Notes: generated from the sequence alone by a model not told the origin. A stretch of DNA of 64,000 nt from JAPPLB01 sp965218555 (GCA_965218555.1 OZ244625.1:1984001-2048000); one strand, 5' to 3'; positions 53,512-63,029 are shown, numbered from the stretch's first letter. Made by a program: numbers and translations.

Positions 53512-54457
53512 TGTGGAACCTCAACAGGTTGTCCCCGGTCAGACCGATTCGACTGATGGGCGGGTTGGCCTTGAGACTGGCGTGTGGGCGGTGCCAATTG
53601 TAGCGGTGGAGCCAGTGTCTGAGGTGTTGGGCACGCTGGGTGGAGGTGGGGTAGGGGTGTGCGTAGGCCCACTCACGTAGCGCGGTCTGGATGAAGCGTT
53701 CGGCTTTGCCGTTGGTACGGGGGGTGAAGGGCCGGGTGAAGCGATGGCGTAGGCCGCGTTGGGCACAGCGTGCATGGAAGGCCCTGGAACGGTAACACCC
53801 GCCGTTGTCAGTGAGCACGCGGCGGACGCGGATGCCGAGGCGGTGGTAGTAGTCGAGGGCGGCGGTGAGGAAGGCCGCGGCAGTGGCGGCGGTCTGGTCG
53901 GGATAGAGCTGGGAGAAGGCGAGACGGGAGTGGTCGTCGACGCAGACATGAAGGTATTCCCAGCCGGCGCCGGGGCTGGAGTGGCGGCGGTCCCCGGTGA
54001 CGCGGTGACCGGGGCGGCGAAAGCGGCCGAGTTTCTTGATATCAAGGTGCAGCAGGTCGCCCGGGTGCGGGTGTTCGTAGCGGCGGACGGGCGGCGGCGG
54101 GTCGAGGGCACTAAGGCGAGCAAGCCCCTGGCGGCGGAGGACTCGACTGACGGTAGCGGGCGCCACCCCAACAGTGGCGGCGATCTGGGCGCCGGTCCAG
54201 CGCAGCCGGCGCAAGGCGGTGATGCGGCTGATGAGAGTGGCAGGTATGCTGCGGGGCGAGCGGTGCGGACGCGAACTGCGGTCGAGCAATCCGTCCGCGC
54301 CCTCAGCCCGATAGCGGGCTACCCACTTGCGCACCGTACGTGCGCAGACCCCGAAGGCGCTGGCCACCGCCTTCGGGGTCTGGCCCTGGTCGAGAATCCG
54401 CCGGACGACAGCGGCTCGACTCTTCGGGGTCAACTTGGCATTCTGATGGATGTTCAC
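53507..54457 (-). CDS. IS481 transposase
   Basis: 316 aa from a GTG start with GGAGGACC upstream. HTH region (AVASAFGVCARTVRKWVARY) and DDE core: LLHLDIKKLGRF (D), VLTDNGGCYRSR (D), TNGKAERFIQTALREW (E). Mobilises the element. Its stop codon (53507-53509) lies in the target duplication, outside the IS, so at other sites the frame would read on. Confidence 0.88.
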   Translation of the reverse strand: MNIHQNAKLTPKSRAAVVRRILDQGQTPKAVASAFGVCARTVRKWVARYRAEGADGLLDRSSRPHRSPRSIPATLISRITALRRLRWTGAQIAATVGVAPATVSRVLRRQGLARLSALDPPPPVRRYEHPHPGDLLHLDIKKLGRFRRPGHRVTGDRRHSSPGAGWEYLHVCVDDHSRLAFSQLYPDQTAATAAAFLTAALDYYHRLGIRVRRVLTDNGGCYRSRAFHARCAQRGLRHRFTRPFTPRTNGKAERFIQTALREWAYAHPYPTSTQRAQHLRHWLHRYNWHRPHASLKANPPISRIGLTGDNLLRFHS

Positions 54458-54542
54458 TTGGTCCTCCTTCCGGGAAACTTTGTGCTTGGTACCCTCAGTT
54501 TCCTCGGTTGGGACCGAGTGAACAACCTATTGAAAGATCACA
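53512..54542 (-). mobile_element. IS481-family insertion sequence, 1031 bp
   Basis: Imperfect terminal inverted repeats start TGTGGAACCTCAACAGGTTG (left) and, reversed, TGTGATCTTTCAATAGGTTG (right). CCTAGC flanks both ends as a direct repeat. One transposase gene. It sits inside the TonB receptor gene. Confidence 0.87.
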
Positions 54543-54548
54543 CCTAGC
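54543..54548. repeat. 6-bp target duplication, right copy
   Basis: CCTAGC, identical to 53506-53511. Confidence 0.75.
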
Positions 54549-56911
54549 AAATCCTTCCGCCTGAGGACCGTGCCTACCCAAAAAATGCGGTCCGGTGATT
54601 TTTCACAGGTGGGCCCGATCACAGACCCCCTGAGCGGCGACCCGTTTGTGGATGACGTTATCCCCGCCAGCCGCCTGAGTCCCACATCGCAAACGGTCCA
54701 GGACCGATACATGCCGCAGCCGAATCGCGGCGGGCCCGACGATCTGAGCAGCAACTATGGTTTCGTGTTCCCCTACCCCGGCGACCTGTTCCGCGCCGAC
54801 TACATCACGAACCGCGTGGACCATCAGATCAGTGAAAACAACACGATCTTCGGCAGATACGTGACGAACTGGTTTTTCTACGTGCTTCCCGGCAGCTATC
54901 CCGGGCTCGAATGGACCAGGGAGCGCCACAACCACCACGTCGTGTTTTCCGACACCCACGTCTTCTCTCCCAATCTGGTGAACACGGCGACCTTCGGTCT
55001 TTATCAGGTGGGTATCAGTGACGGCACGACCGTGGACGGCTTTACGCCGGTCTTGGCGGATCAGGTTGTCTTGGAGATCGGTCTACAGGGCGTCAACACG
55101 GGGGGCCACAGCACGATGGGATTTCCCCGCATGGACATCACCGGGTATAGCAGCATTACGGTTCGCCATCCAGCCATACGCACCGACAACACCTGGACCT
55201 TCAAGGACGCGGTGAGCTGGACAGCCGGCAATCACGTTTGGAAGTTCGGTGCCGAGTACCGCAGGTTCACCAACTTCAATGGCGACGTGCCCACAGGCAC
55301 CTACGGCCGGTTCGGGTTTAACGGCAGTCACGCGGGCCATCCGTACGCCGATTTCTTGTTGGGAGCGCCCTTCCGCAGCCAGCGGCTGGATCCGTTGACC
55401 AATCGCGACAAGGCCGCCGGCGAGTTCGGCATCTATGTTCAGGACACTTTCAAAGTCAGCAGCCGCTTGAGTCTCGATTACGGTGTGCGCTGGGACCTCT
55501 TCAGCCCCCCGACCTTCGGTGACGGCTTGCAGTTCAACTGGGACCCGGCTTCGGGCAATGTCATCGTCCCCAGCGGCAAGTTGGGCTCGATCAGTCCGCT
55601 CTACCCCACGGATACGATTAACGTCGTCGAGGGACAGGTGGTGCCCGGCTCCGACAAGGGCAACTTCGCTCCCCGTTTCGGTTTCGCCTACCGTATCCGC
55701 CCGGAGACCGTTCTGCGGGGCGGCTATGGCATCTACAACGAGTCGCTGGGACGATTCGCTCGCGGCCAGGGAACCGGGCCGTTTCAGCTCAGCGAGACAT
55801 TTTTCAACAGTGTCGGCAACGGACAGTTCCTGTTCGCTTTCCCCAATCCGTTTCCCGCTGGTTCCGGCCAGATTGCTTCCCAGAGTGTGAGCGGCTATCC
55901 GGTCAACACGAAGCACGGCTACATTCAGCAGTTCAACCTCACCCTCGAACAACAAATCAAGGACATCGGATTCCGGCTGTCCTACATCGGCTCGCGGTCG
56001 CGCAACCTGAACTACAACTTGAGCACCAACAAACCGATGCCCAGCACACTGCCTTTCTCACAAGACCGGCGGCCTTTCCCGCAGTTCGTCAACACCAGCT
56101 TCTTCCAGTCCAATGGCAGTGAAAACTATGATGCGATGAGCTTTGAGGTGAACCGCAAGGTGGCCAGCGACATCACCTTCCAGGGCCATTGGACCTGGGC
56201 TCACAAGATGTCGGACTTTCTGAACCGCGAAAATCCCTACAATCCCTTGCACTGGAACCGCGACCGCTATACACCCCGCCACCGGGCCTCGATCAACGCC
56301 ATCTGGAACCTTCCGTTTGGGCGAGGGAAGCGCTTCGGCGCAGGTGCGCCGGCCGCCCTCAATCACGTGGTCGGCGGCTGGACTCTGTTCTACCTTGCTT
56401 ATTTTCAGACCGGCTCGTTCTTCACGCCGCGGTACTCGGGCTCCGACCCGTCGGGCACGAACACCTTCAGCGGCTTTCCCGACCGGATCTCCGACGGCAA
56501 TCTCGCGCCGGGCCAACGCAGGGTCGACCGCTGGTTCGATACGGCGGCGTTCACCGCGCCGCCGCCGGGGCGCTTCGGCAACAGCGGCTTGAACGTGCTG
56601 GAAGGGCCGGGATTGCATGTCCACAACATGAGCTTCTCGAAGAAGGTCAACTTGACGGAGCGCGTGGATCTCCAGTTGATGTTGGTCGTGTCGAACATCT
56701 TCCACCTGACGAACTTCAACTTCCCGAGCACCAACATTTCCGTTCCGGGAGGCGCGGGCGTGATCAGTTGCACCTGGGCCTGCGATCCTCTTTTCAACCT
56801 CGAGAAGGCCGGACCCCGGCGCATGGAGATGCGGGCGCGTATCGTGTTTTGACCCGGACGACCGCACCTGGAATAATACGGACGGAGCGGTTGCAACAGA
56901 AGATCATGGTT

Positions 56912-57091
56912 AACCTGCATATCTCACCACGTGGGGAGGCGAAGTGCGTGAGAGGGCCGTCAGGACGAGGCGCGAGCCGCTTGGCGCGCGCAGGTGTGCT
57001 TGACCGTACATCGAGCACGGCAAGCAAGCGCAACGAAGCCATGGCGGTCTTATCGTGTGCTGCGGCCGTCAGGTGGTGAGAGATGCAGGTT
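56912..57091. repeat. 180-bp MITE-like repeat, copy C
   Basis: Ends are AACCTGCATATCTCACCAC (56912-56930) and, reversed, AACCTGCATCTCTCACCAC (57073-57091), 18 of 19 identical, giving clean terminal inverted repeats. The element is bounded by TTAA-like edges (56910 and 57090). It carries no gene. The inner part is the reverse complement of copy B. The ATG of the next gene (57083) lies in its right end. Confidence 0.85.
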
Positions 57092-59773
57092 AAGACCGCA
57101 TCACATAAACAGAGGGCGCTCTTCCCGGGCGCCCTTCTCTTTATTGCCGCGAGCATCGTGCTGAACCCGGCGGTCGCGTGGCCGCAGGAATCCGGAGCAG
57201 CCCAGGCGTCGGTACTGCCTCCGGCGGTTGCCAAGCAGGTCGATTTCTCCCGTGATATTGCCCCCATCTTCCAGGCGAACTGCGTTGCCTGTCACGGTCC
57301 GGCGCAGCAGATGAACGGTCTCCGTCTCGACAGCCCGGAGCGGGCCTTGCAAGGGGGCTATTCGGGACCCGTCATCAAGCCGGGTGAAAGCGCTGCCAGC
57401 AAGCTCGTCCTGCTCGTCGCCGGTGTGCAGGCTCCGGGGCACGAAGAAGGTCTTGTCATGCCGCCCGTCGGGGAGCGGCTGAGCGCCGAGCAGGTCGGTT
57501 TGCTCCGGGCGTGGATCGATCAGGGGGCGGAGTGGGCGGAAGACACAAGGATGTCCGTCGGTGAGGCTCAAGAGCAAGGGCCCGCGAAAAGTAGCCACTG
57601 GGCTTTCATTCCGCCGCGCCGGCCGGGGCTTCCCGATGTGCAGAAGCGCGATTGGGTCAGGAATCCTATTGATGCGTTTATCCTGCGCCGGCTCGAGGCA
57701 GAGGGCATCCAACCCTCCCGCGAAGCCGATCGAAACACACTCGTTCGGCGCTTGAGCTTCGACCTGATTGGCCTTCCTCCGGCCTCCGAAGAAACGGCCG
57801 AATTCCTGGAGGATGAGCGCCCCGAAGCCTACGAAGAACTGGTCGATCGCCTCCTGGATTCGCCGCACTACGGCGAGAAATGGGCGCGTCACTGGCTCGA
57901 CCTGGCGCGCTACGCCGACAGCGACGGCTATGAGAGCGACCAGCTCCGGCCGAACGCATGGCGCTATCGCCACTGGCTCGTCGAGACCCTCAACCGAGAT
58001 ATGCCCTTCGATCAATTCACGATCGAGCAAATAGCCGGCGACCTGCTGCCGGGCGCGACCTTGCGGCAAAGAGTGGCAACCGGCTTTCAACGAAACACCC
58101 TCAGCAACCGCGAGGGCGGCGCCGATCTCGAAGAGTTCCGCACCGAGCAGGTCGTTGATCGCGCGAGCACCCTGGGCACCGTCTGGCTGGGCCTGACGGT
58201 CGGCTGCGCCCGCTGCCACGACCACAAGTACGACCCCATCAGCCAGCAGGAGTTCTACCAGATCTACGCTTTCTTCAACAGCGCCGACGAGGTGAACATT
58301 GACGCGCCGTTGCCTGGCGAAATAGGCCCCTACTTCAGCACCCGAGCCGAGTATGTGAGGAAGAGACTTGAACTGCTTGCTCCCCTCGAAACCGATATTG
58401 CCGAGTTGCAGACCGCCTGGGAAAAAAGGTTGCTTGAAACCGAGGCGAACCCGGGCCAAGACCACCTTTGGGACCGCGCCTGGGAGGTTCTGGGGCTGGT
58501 GTGGGGCGGCGGCCTGGGCGAAGGCCAGCTCGAAGGACAGCGGATCGTCAACCTCGACCCTTCTCGACGAACCAAGGACCAAACCGACCGGTTGCGTGAC
58601 TACTTCATCAATAACGGCTCCATCATCGACAAGGCGCGCTTCGAAGAGCTGAAGATCAAGGACCTCAGAGAGAAGCTCGACGAGCTTGCCAAGTCTTATC
58701 CGAAGCTGACGCGCGCGCCAACGCTGGTTGAAAACCCCCAAGGGCGGCAGAGCTACATCCATCTGCGCGGCAGTTTTCGAAACCGCGGGGTCGATGTTGC
58801 ACCGAGCACGCCGGCGGTATTGCATCCGCTGCCCGCTGATCCGAAATCGAACCGTCTCACCCTGGCGCGCTGGTTGGTGGCGGATGACAACCCTCTGACC
58901 GCGCGCGTGACCGTCAACCGGGCTTGGCAGGAGCTGTTTGGCCGAGGCATCGTCTTCACTTCCGACGACTTTGGACGGCAGGGCGAAAAGCCCTCTCATC
59001 CGGAACTGCTCGATTGGCTGGCCACGGAGTTCGTTCGGCAGGGTTGGAGCCTCAAGAAGCTCCACAAGCTGATCGTGATGTCGGCCGCCTACCGGCAATC
59101 GTCGAAGGCGCGCCCCTCACTTCAGGCGCGGGATCCCAACAACGTGCTGCTGGCGCGGCAGTCTCGCGTGCGGCTGCCTGCGGAGGCGGTGCGAGACGCC
59201 TCGCTGGCTGTCAGCGGCTTGCTGAGCACCGAAGTCGGCGGTCCCGCCGTGCGGCCTCCTCAGCCGGAAAGTGTCATCATGGAGTCGTTCGATGTCCCCT
59301 GGGAGGTAGCGGAAGGCCCCGACCGGTATCGTCGCGGACTCTACACCTTCATCCAGCGGACCGCCCCGTTCGCCCAATCGGTGACGTTCGATCTGCCGGA
59401 TCCGGGACGAACATGCAGCCGCCGGGAGCGCTCGAATACGCCCCTGCAGTCTCTGACATTGCTGAACGATCCGGTTTTTTTCGAGGCCGCTCAGGCGCTT
59501 GCCGCGCGTGTCCTGACTGAGCAGGAAGGCGGCCTCTCCGAACGAATCGACTATGCCTTCCGTGTCTGCCTGGCGCGGGAGCCTGACAGCGCCGAGCGCG
59601 ATCGTCTGGCGACCTACTTGCACCAGCAGAACGAGATTCTCGATCAGGAACCGGAAGGCCCCGCGGCGATGCTGCCGGTCGAATTGGAAGGGGTTGATCG
59701 AAAGCGCGCGGCGGCCTGGGTCGCGCTCAGCAGTGTCTTGCTGAATCTCGACGAGTTCATCACGCGGGAGTGA
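57083..59773 (+). CDS. PSCyt/DUF1549/DUF1553 domain protein with cytochrome c motif
   Basis: 896 aa. Hydrophobic signal (ALFPGALLFIAASIVLNPAV) then a c-type heme site CVACH in FSRDIAPIFQANCVACHGPA. DUF1549 starts near 195 (PIDAFILRRLEAEGIQPSRE; ARHWLDLARYADSDGYESD) with another CxxC...H-like segment GCARCHDHKYDPISQQEFYQ. DUF1553 begins near 590 (RLTLARWLVADDNPLTARVT). These proteins are abundant in Planctomycetes, Verrucomicrobia and Solibacter-type acidobacteria, usually beside DUF1501 genes, and are thought to act in polymer breakdown. The start ATG lies within a MITE-like repeat. Confidence 0.9.
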   Translation: MQVKTASHKQRALFPGALLFIAASIVLNPAVAWPQESGAAQASVLPPAVAKQVDFSRDIAPIFQANCVACHGPAQQMNGLRLDSPERALQGGYSGPVIKPGESAASKLVLLVAGVQAPGHEEGLVMPPVGERLSAEQVGLLRAWIDQGAEWAEDTRMSVGEAQEQGPAKSSHWAFIPPRRPGLPDVQKRDWVRNPIDAFILRRLEAEGIQPSREADRNTLVRRLSFDLIGLPPASEETAEFLEDERPEAYEELVDRLLDSPHYGEKWARHWLDLARYADSDGYESDQLRPNAWRYRHWLVETLNRDMPFDQFTIEQIAGDLLPGATLRQRVATGFQRNTLSNREGGADLEEFRTEQVVDRASTLGTVWLGLTVGCARCHDHKYDPISQQEFYQIYAFFNSADEVNIDAPLPGEIGPYFSTRAEYVRKRLELLAPLETDIAELQTAWEKRLLETEANPGQDHLWDRAWEVLGLVWGGGLGEGQLEGQRIVNLDPSRRTKDQTDRLRDYFINNGSIIDKARFEELKIKDLREKLDELAKSYPKLTRAPTLVENPQGRQSYIHLRGSFRNRGVDVAPSTPAVLHPLPADPKSNRLTLARWLVADDNPLTARVTVNRAWQELFGRGIVFTSDDFGRQGEKPSHPELLDWLATEFVRQGWSLKKLHKLIVMSAAYRQSSKARPSLQARDPNNVLLARQSRVRLPAEAVRDASLAVSGLLSTEVGGPAVRPPQPESVIMESFDVPWEVAEGPDRYRRGLYTFIQRTAPFAQSVTFDLPDPGRTCSRRERSNTPLQSLTLLNDPVFFEAAQALAARVLTEQEGGLSERIDYAFRVCLAREPDSAERDRLATYLHQQNEILDQEPEGPAAMLPVELEGVDRKRAAAWVALSSVLLNLDEFITRE

Positions 59774-59775
59774 TC

Positions 59776-61218
59776 ATGGATTTTGAAAGCATGACGAACC
59801 TCCGATCCCGGCGGAGCTTTCTTTGCGACTGTGCTTCCGGTGTGGGCATGATGGGGCTGGCTCACCTGCTGGCGCTCGAAGGTCGAACCGCCGATGCGCG
59901 CTCGTCGCTCAATCCGATGGCGCCGCGCGAGCCGCACTTCAAGCCCAAAGCCAAGAGCATCATCTATCTGTTCATGTCGGGTGCGCCGAGCCAGGTGGAC
60001 CTTTATGACCCGAAGCCGAAACTCCGTGAGTGGCACGGCAAGCCGGTGCCTGAATCGTTGCTGAAGGGCTTGACCGATACCATCTTGAAGGGCGGCATGG
60101 CCATGGGCAGTCCGCGGGAATTCAAGCGCTATGGCCAGGTCGGCATGCAGTTTTCCGATTACTTGCCTCACATCGGACCCTGGGCCGACGACATCTGCAT
60201 GATCCGCTCGATGTACAGCGAGCACGCCAATCATCACCCGGCGCAATTGCTGATGAACTGCGGCGTCGCCCGCCACGGTCACCCCTCTCTGGGCTCCTGG
60301 CTGACCTACGGATTGGGAAGCGAATCGCAGAGCATGCCGGGCTTCGTCGTGCTGACGTCCAGCTCCGGAAAGGGCATCGAGGGTGGTGCGTCGCTTTGGT
60401 CGAACGGCTTTCTGCCGTCCACCTATCGCGGCGTGACGTTTCGCAGCCAGGGCGATCCGATCCTGCACGTTTCCAATCCCGAAGGGGTCAGCAATCGTAC
60501 GCAGCGGGCCCGCCTCAACACCCTCAAAGACCTGAATGAGCACCACTACCTGCGGACCGGTGACGTCGAAATCAACTCCCGCATCGCTGCCTACGAGCTG
60601 GCATTCCGCATGCAAACCGCGACGCCGGAACTGACCGATTTCTCCCGGGAATCAGGCGACACCCTGGAGATGTACGGTATCAACCATGAAACGACGCGGC
60701 CGTTCGGCACCAACTGCCTGCTGGCGCGAAGGATGGTCGAGCGCGGCGTTCGGGTCGTGCAGCTCTATCATTCCACTTGGGACGATCACAGCGACCTGAA
60801 CAAGAATCTGAAGAAGAACTGCGACATGACCGACCAGCCCGCCGCGGCGCTGCTCAAGGATCTCAAGCAGCGGGGTTTGCTCGACGACACGCTCCTCGTC
60901 TGGGGCGGCGAATTCGGCCGCACCCCGATGAACGAATTCCGTCGCGGCAACACGCCGGGCAAAGAAGGCCGCGACCATCATCCTTATTGCTTCAGCTTGT
61001 GGCTGGCTGGGGGCGGCATCAAGGGCGGTCAGGTAATTGGCAAGACCGACGAGTTCGGCTACCACGTCGTGGAGGACAAGATTCACGTCCACGACTTCCA
61101 GGCTACGCTGCTGCACTGCCTCGGGCTGGACCATACGAAGCTGACCTATCGCCACCAGGGGCGCGATTTCCGGCTCACGGATGTCGGAGGCAACGTGGTT
61201 CGGAAGCTGCTGGCCTGA
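59776..61218 (+). CDS. DUF1501 protein with Tat-type signal (first copy)
   Basis: 480 aa from ATG 59776 (GTG 59770 overlaps the previous stop codon). Tat-like start NLRSRRSFLCDCASGVGMMG. The DUF1501 core shows AKSIIYLFMSGAPSQVDLYD, ADDICMIRSMYSEHANHHPA, LLVWGGEFGRTPM and GRDHHPYCFSLWLAGG, with conserved Asp and His suggesting an alkaline-phosphatase-like metal site. It follows the PSCyt gene at once and is co-transcribed with it. Substrate unknown; often sulfatase-like. Confidence 0.88.
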   Translation: MDFESMTNLRSRRSFLCDCASGVGMMGLAHLLALEGRTADARSSLNPMAPREPHFKPKAKSIIYLFMSGAPSQVDLYDPKPKLREWHGKPVPESLLKGLTDTILKGGMAMGSPREFKRYGQVGMQFSDYLPHIGPWADDICMIRSMYSEHANHHPAQLLMNCGVARHGHPSLGSWLTYGLGSESQSMPGFVVLTSSSGKGIEGGASLWSNGFLPSTYRGVTFRSQGDPILHVSNPEGVSNRTQRARLNTLKDLNEHHYLRTGDVEINSRIAAYELAFRMQTATPELTDFSRESGDTLEMYGINHETTRPFGTNCLLARRMVERGVRVVQLYHSTWDDHSDLNKNLKKNCDMTDQPAAALLKDLKQRGLLDDTLLVWGGEFGRTPMNEFRRGNTPGKEGRDHHPYCFSLWLAGGGIKGGQVIGKTDEFGYHVVEDKIHVHDFQATLLHCLGLDHTKLTYRHQGRDFRLTDVGGNVVRKLLA

Positions 61219-61221
61219 GCA

Positions 61222-62721
61222 GTGCCGCACATCCTCGGACATCGGGTTTCAGATCGAATGGACAATCCGCGGCTCATAGACCAGGACGAGATCCTTCCCA
61301 TCCACACTCGCCGGCGCTTTCTCGAGGAGTGCGCCGGCGGGATCGGTCTCGTCGCGCTCTGGCATCTGATGGCGGGCGAGGGTCGCGCGGCTGATCCGTC
61401 GCCCGGCGTCAACCCGATGGCGCCCAGGGCTCCGCACTTCGCGCCCAAGGCCAGGAACGTCATCTTCTTCTTCATGGCCGGCGCCCCCAGCCAGCTCGAC
61501 CTTTTCGATCCCAAGCCCGCGATGCGGAAGTGGCAAGGCCAGGGGTTGCCTGCGTCGATGCAGGACGACCTGGTCGACAACTTCAAGAAGATCGCCAAGA
61601 TCTGGGCGAGTCCGCGCAGGTTCAAGCCTTACGGGCAGTCCGGCATCGAGTTCTCCGACTTTGTCCCCCACATGGGAACTTGCGCGGACGACATCTGCAT
61701 GGTGCGTTCGATGCACACGGACGTGACGAACCACCACCCCGGTCAGTTGCTGATGAACTGCGGCGTCCCGATGTTCGGCCGGCCCTCGATGGGCTCGTGG
61801 GTGACCTACGGGCTGGGCAGCGAGTCCGCGAATCTTCCCGGCTACGTCGTATTGACGTCGAACTCCGGGACCGGCATTGAAGGGGGCACCTCCAACTGGT
61901 CGAGCGGGTTCCTGCCCTCGACCTATCGCGGTGTCACGTTTCGCAGCACCGGTGACGCCGTGCTGCACCTTTCCAACCCCGGCGGTGTCAGCCGCCGCAC
62001 CCAGCGAGCGCGGCTGGATGCCTTGCGCGACCTCAACCGGAAGCGCCGCATCGAGACCGGGGACGTCGAAATCGCCTCCCGCATCGCCTCCTACGAGTTG
62101 GCGTTTCGCATGCAGGCTGCCGTGCCGGAATTGCAGGACTTCTCGAACGAACCGGAATACATCCGCCGAATGTACGGCGTGGACGACGAGAAGACTCGCG
62201 CCTTCGGCGCCAACTGCCTGTTGGCGCGGCGGATGGTCGAGCGCGGCGTGCGGTTCGTTCAGATCTACCATTCGACTTGGGACGACCATAAAGACCTCAT
62301 CAAGAACCACACCAGGAATTGCGAGATCATCGACCGGCCCACGGCGGCGCTCTTGAAGGATTTGAAGCAGCGCGGCCTGCTTGACTCGACGCTGGTCGTC
62401 TGGGGGGCGGAGTTCGGCCGCTCGCCGATGAATGAAGTGCGGCTGGCCAGCCCGGATCCGGGCCGCGAGGGCCGCGATCACCACGCCTTGGCTTTCACGG
62501 CCTGGCTCGCCGGAGGCGGCGTGAAGCCCGGCCAGGTCGTCGGCAAGACCGACGACATCGGCTTCAACGTGGTGGAAGACAAGATGCACGTCCACGACTT
62601 GCAGGCCACCATCCTGCACGGCCTCGGCCTCGACCACACCCGCCTCACCTACCGCCACCAGGGCCGCGATTTCCGCCTCACGGACATTGGCGGACAGGTC
62701 GCGGCGAAACTCTTGGCCTAG
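61222..62721 (+). CDS. DUF1501 protein with Tat-type signal (second copy)
   Basis: 499 aa from GTG 61222; ATG 61258 is an alternative start. Tat-like HTRRRFLEECAGGIGLVALW. It closely matches the preceding gene along its length (KARNVIFFFMAGAPSQLDLFD, ADDICMVRSMHTDVTNHHPG, LVVWGAEFGRSPMNE, GRDHHALAFTAWLAGGG), so the two are tandem duplicates. The spacing is 3 bp. The stop codon is also the left end of a 40-bp palindrome. Confidence 0.87.
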   Translation: MPHILGHRVSDRMDNPRLIDQDEILPIHTRRRFLEECAGGIGLVALWHLMAGEGRAADPSPGVNPMAPRAPHFAPKARNVIFFFMAGAPSQLDLFDPKPAMRKWQGQGLPASMQDDLVDNFKKIAKIWASPRRFKPYGQSGIEFSDFVPHMGTCADDICMVRSMHTDVTNHHPGQLLMNCGVPMFGRPSMGSWVTYGLGSESANLPGYVVLTSNSGTGIEGGTSNWSSGFLPSTYRGVTFRSTGDAVLHLSNPGGVSRRTQRARLDALRDLNRKRRIETGDVEIASRIASYELAFRMQAAVPELQDFSNEPEYIRRMYGVDDEKTRAFGANCLLARRMVERGVRFVQIYHSTWDDHKDLIKNHTRNCEIIDRPTAALLKDLKQRGLLDSTLVVWGAEFGRSPMNEVRLASPDPGREGRDHHALAFTAWLAGGGVKPGQVVGKTDDIGFNVVEDKMHVHDLQATILHGLGLDHTRLTYRHQGRDFRLTDIGGQVAAKLLA

Positions 62722-62758
62722 CCTGCCTTGCTCCCCACGTGGGGAGCAAGGCAGGCTA
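62719..62758. terminator. 40-bp perfect palindrome overlapping the DUF1501 stop codon
   Basis: TAGCCTGCCTTGCTCCCCAC followed by its exact reverse complement. Stem G/C-rich, 18 or so pairs with a loop around CACGTG. No T-run follows, so classical Rho-independent termination is not clear; it could terminate or protect the DUF1501 mRNA. Confidence 0.6.
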
Positions 62759-62822
62759 TCCGTTTCGTTCCTGTCGCCGGCTCCATCCGCATTCAAGGAT
62801 CGAGCGCCGCGATCTCTGCGGG

Positions 62823-62847
62823 CGGACCAACTCGGGGAGTTGGTCCG
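62823..62847. terminator. Hairpin, 11-bp perfect stem, 3-nt loop
   Basis: CGGACCAACTC-GGG-GAGTTGGTCCG. No T-run. May be a second transcript-ending structure between convergent units. Confidence 0.4.
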
Positions 62848-62959
62848 ATCCCGGATCTGAAGGCCGGTTTCTTGATCGGTGAGGTTTTTGGACGGCTGTG
62901 ATATCAGCCACAGCGGCTCTTCAGGCCTTACGGAAGAGTTCGTGAGTTCTTGAAAGCAT
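62848..62959. other. Intergenic, no gene seen
   Basis: About 110 bp. GGCTGTGATATCAGCC (62896-62911) is a further small palindrome. Confidence 0.4.
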
Positions 62960-63003
62960 TGGTCGGCGCGGCAGGATTTGAACCTGCGGCCTCCTGCTCC
63001 CAA
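62960..63003 (-). tRNA. tRNA-Pro 3' fragment (anticodon loop to CCA)
   Basis: Read on the minus strand: TTGGGAGCAGGAGGCC, then T-arm GCAGGTTCAAATCCTGC, acceptor CGCGCCG, discriminator A and CCA. The anticodon would be TGG (Pro). The 5' half (acceptor 5' strand, D arm and the anticodon 5' stem) is missing: the sequence preceding the anticodon loop (CGATGTC) does not pair with GCAGG. It is not a working tRNA; it is the kind of 3' fragment left when elements integrate in tRNA genes. Confidence 0.75.
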
Positions 63004-63029
63004 GACATCGTCGCCGCTTCTTTTCTCTC

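Larger units (their letters stand above)
52597..56852 (+). pseudogene. TonB-dependent receptor (Oar-like) interrupted by an IS481 element
   Basis: GAGGAGG precedes ATG 52597. Left part (52597-53511): signal peptide, a carboxypeptidase-regulatory-like domain (TLRGTAFDVTSAVVPGAGVT), then a plug domain with PLVSQYFDPNGMLATLPNV. The frame stops inside the IS. Right part (54549-56852): KSFRLRTVPTQKMRSGDFSQ and the barrel, ending RARIVF. Removing the IS and one 6-bp duplication rejoins them in frame (GFRVPSKSF). Its full length would be about 1072 aa. So the gene was intact until the insertion. Outer-membrane import of a glycan or other large substrate is inferred. Confidence 0.85.

Noticed and set aside
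57101..59098. 665-codon open frame antisense to the PSCyt/DUF1549 gene
   Set aside because: No family pattern; it is a high-GC shadow of a recognisable gene on the other strand.
62960..63003. Intact tRNA-Pro gene
   Set aside because: The 5' half is absent and the anticodon stem cannot pair; only a 3' fragment exists.
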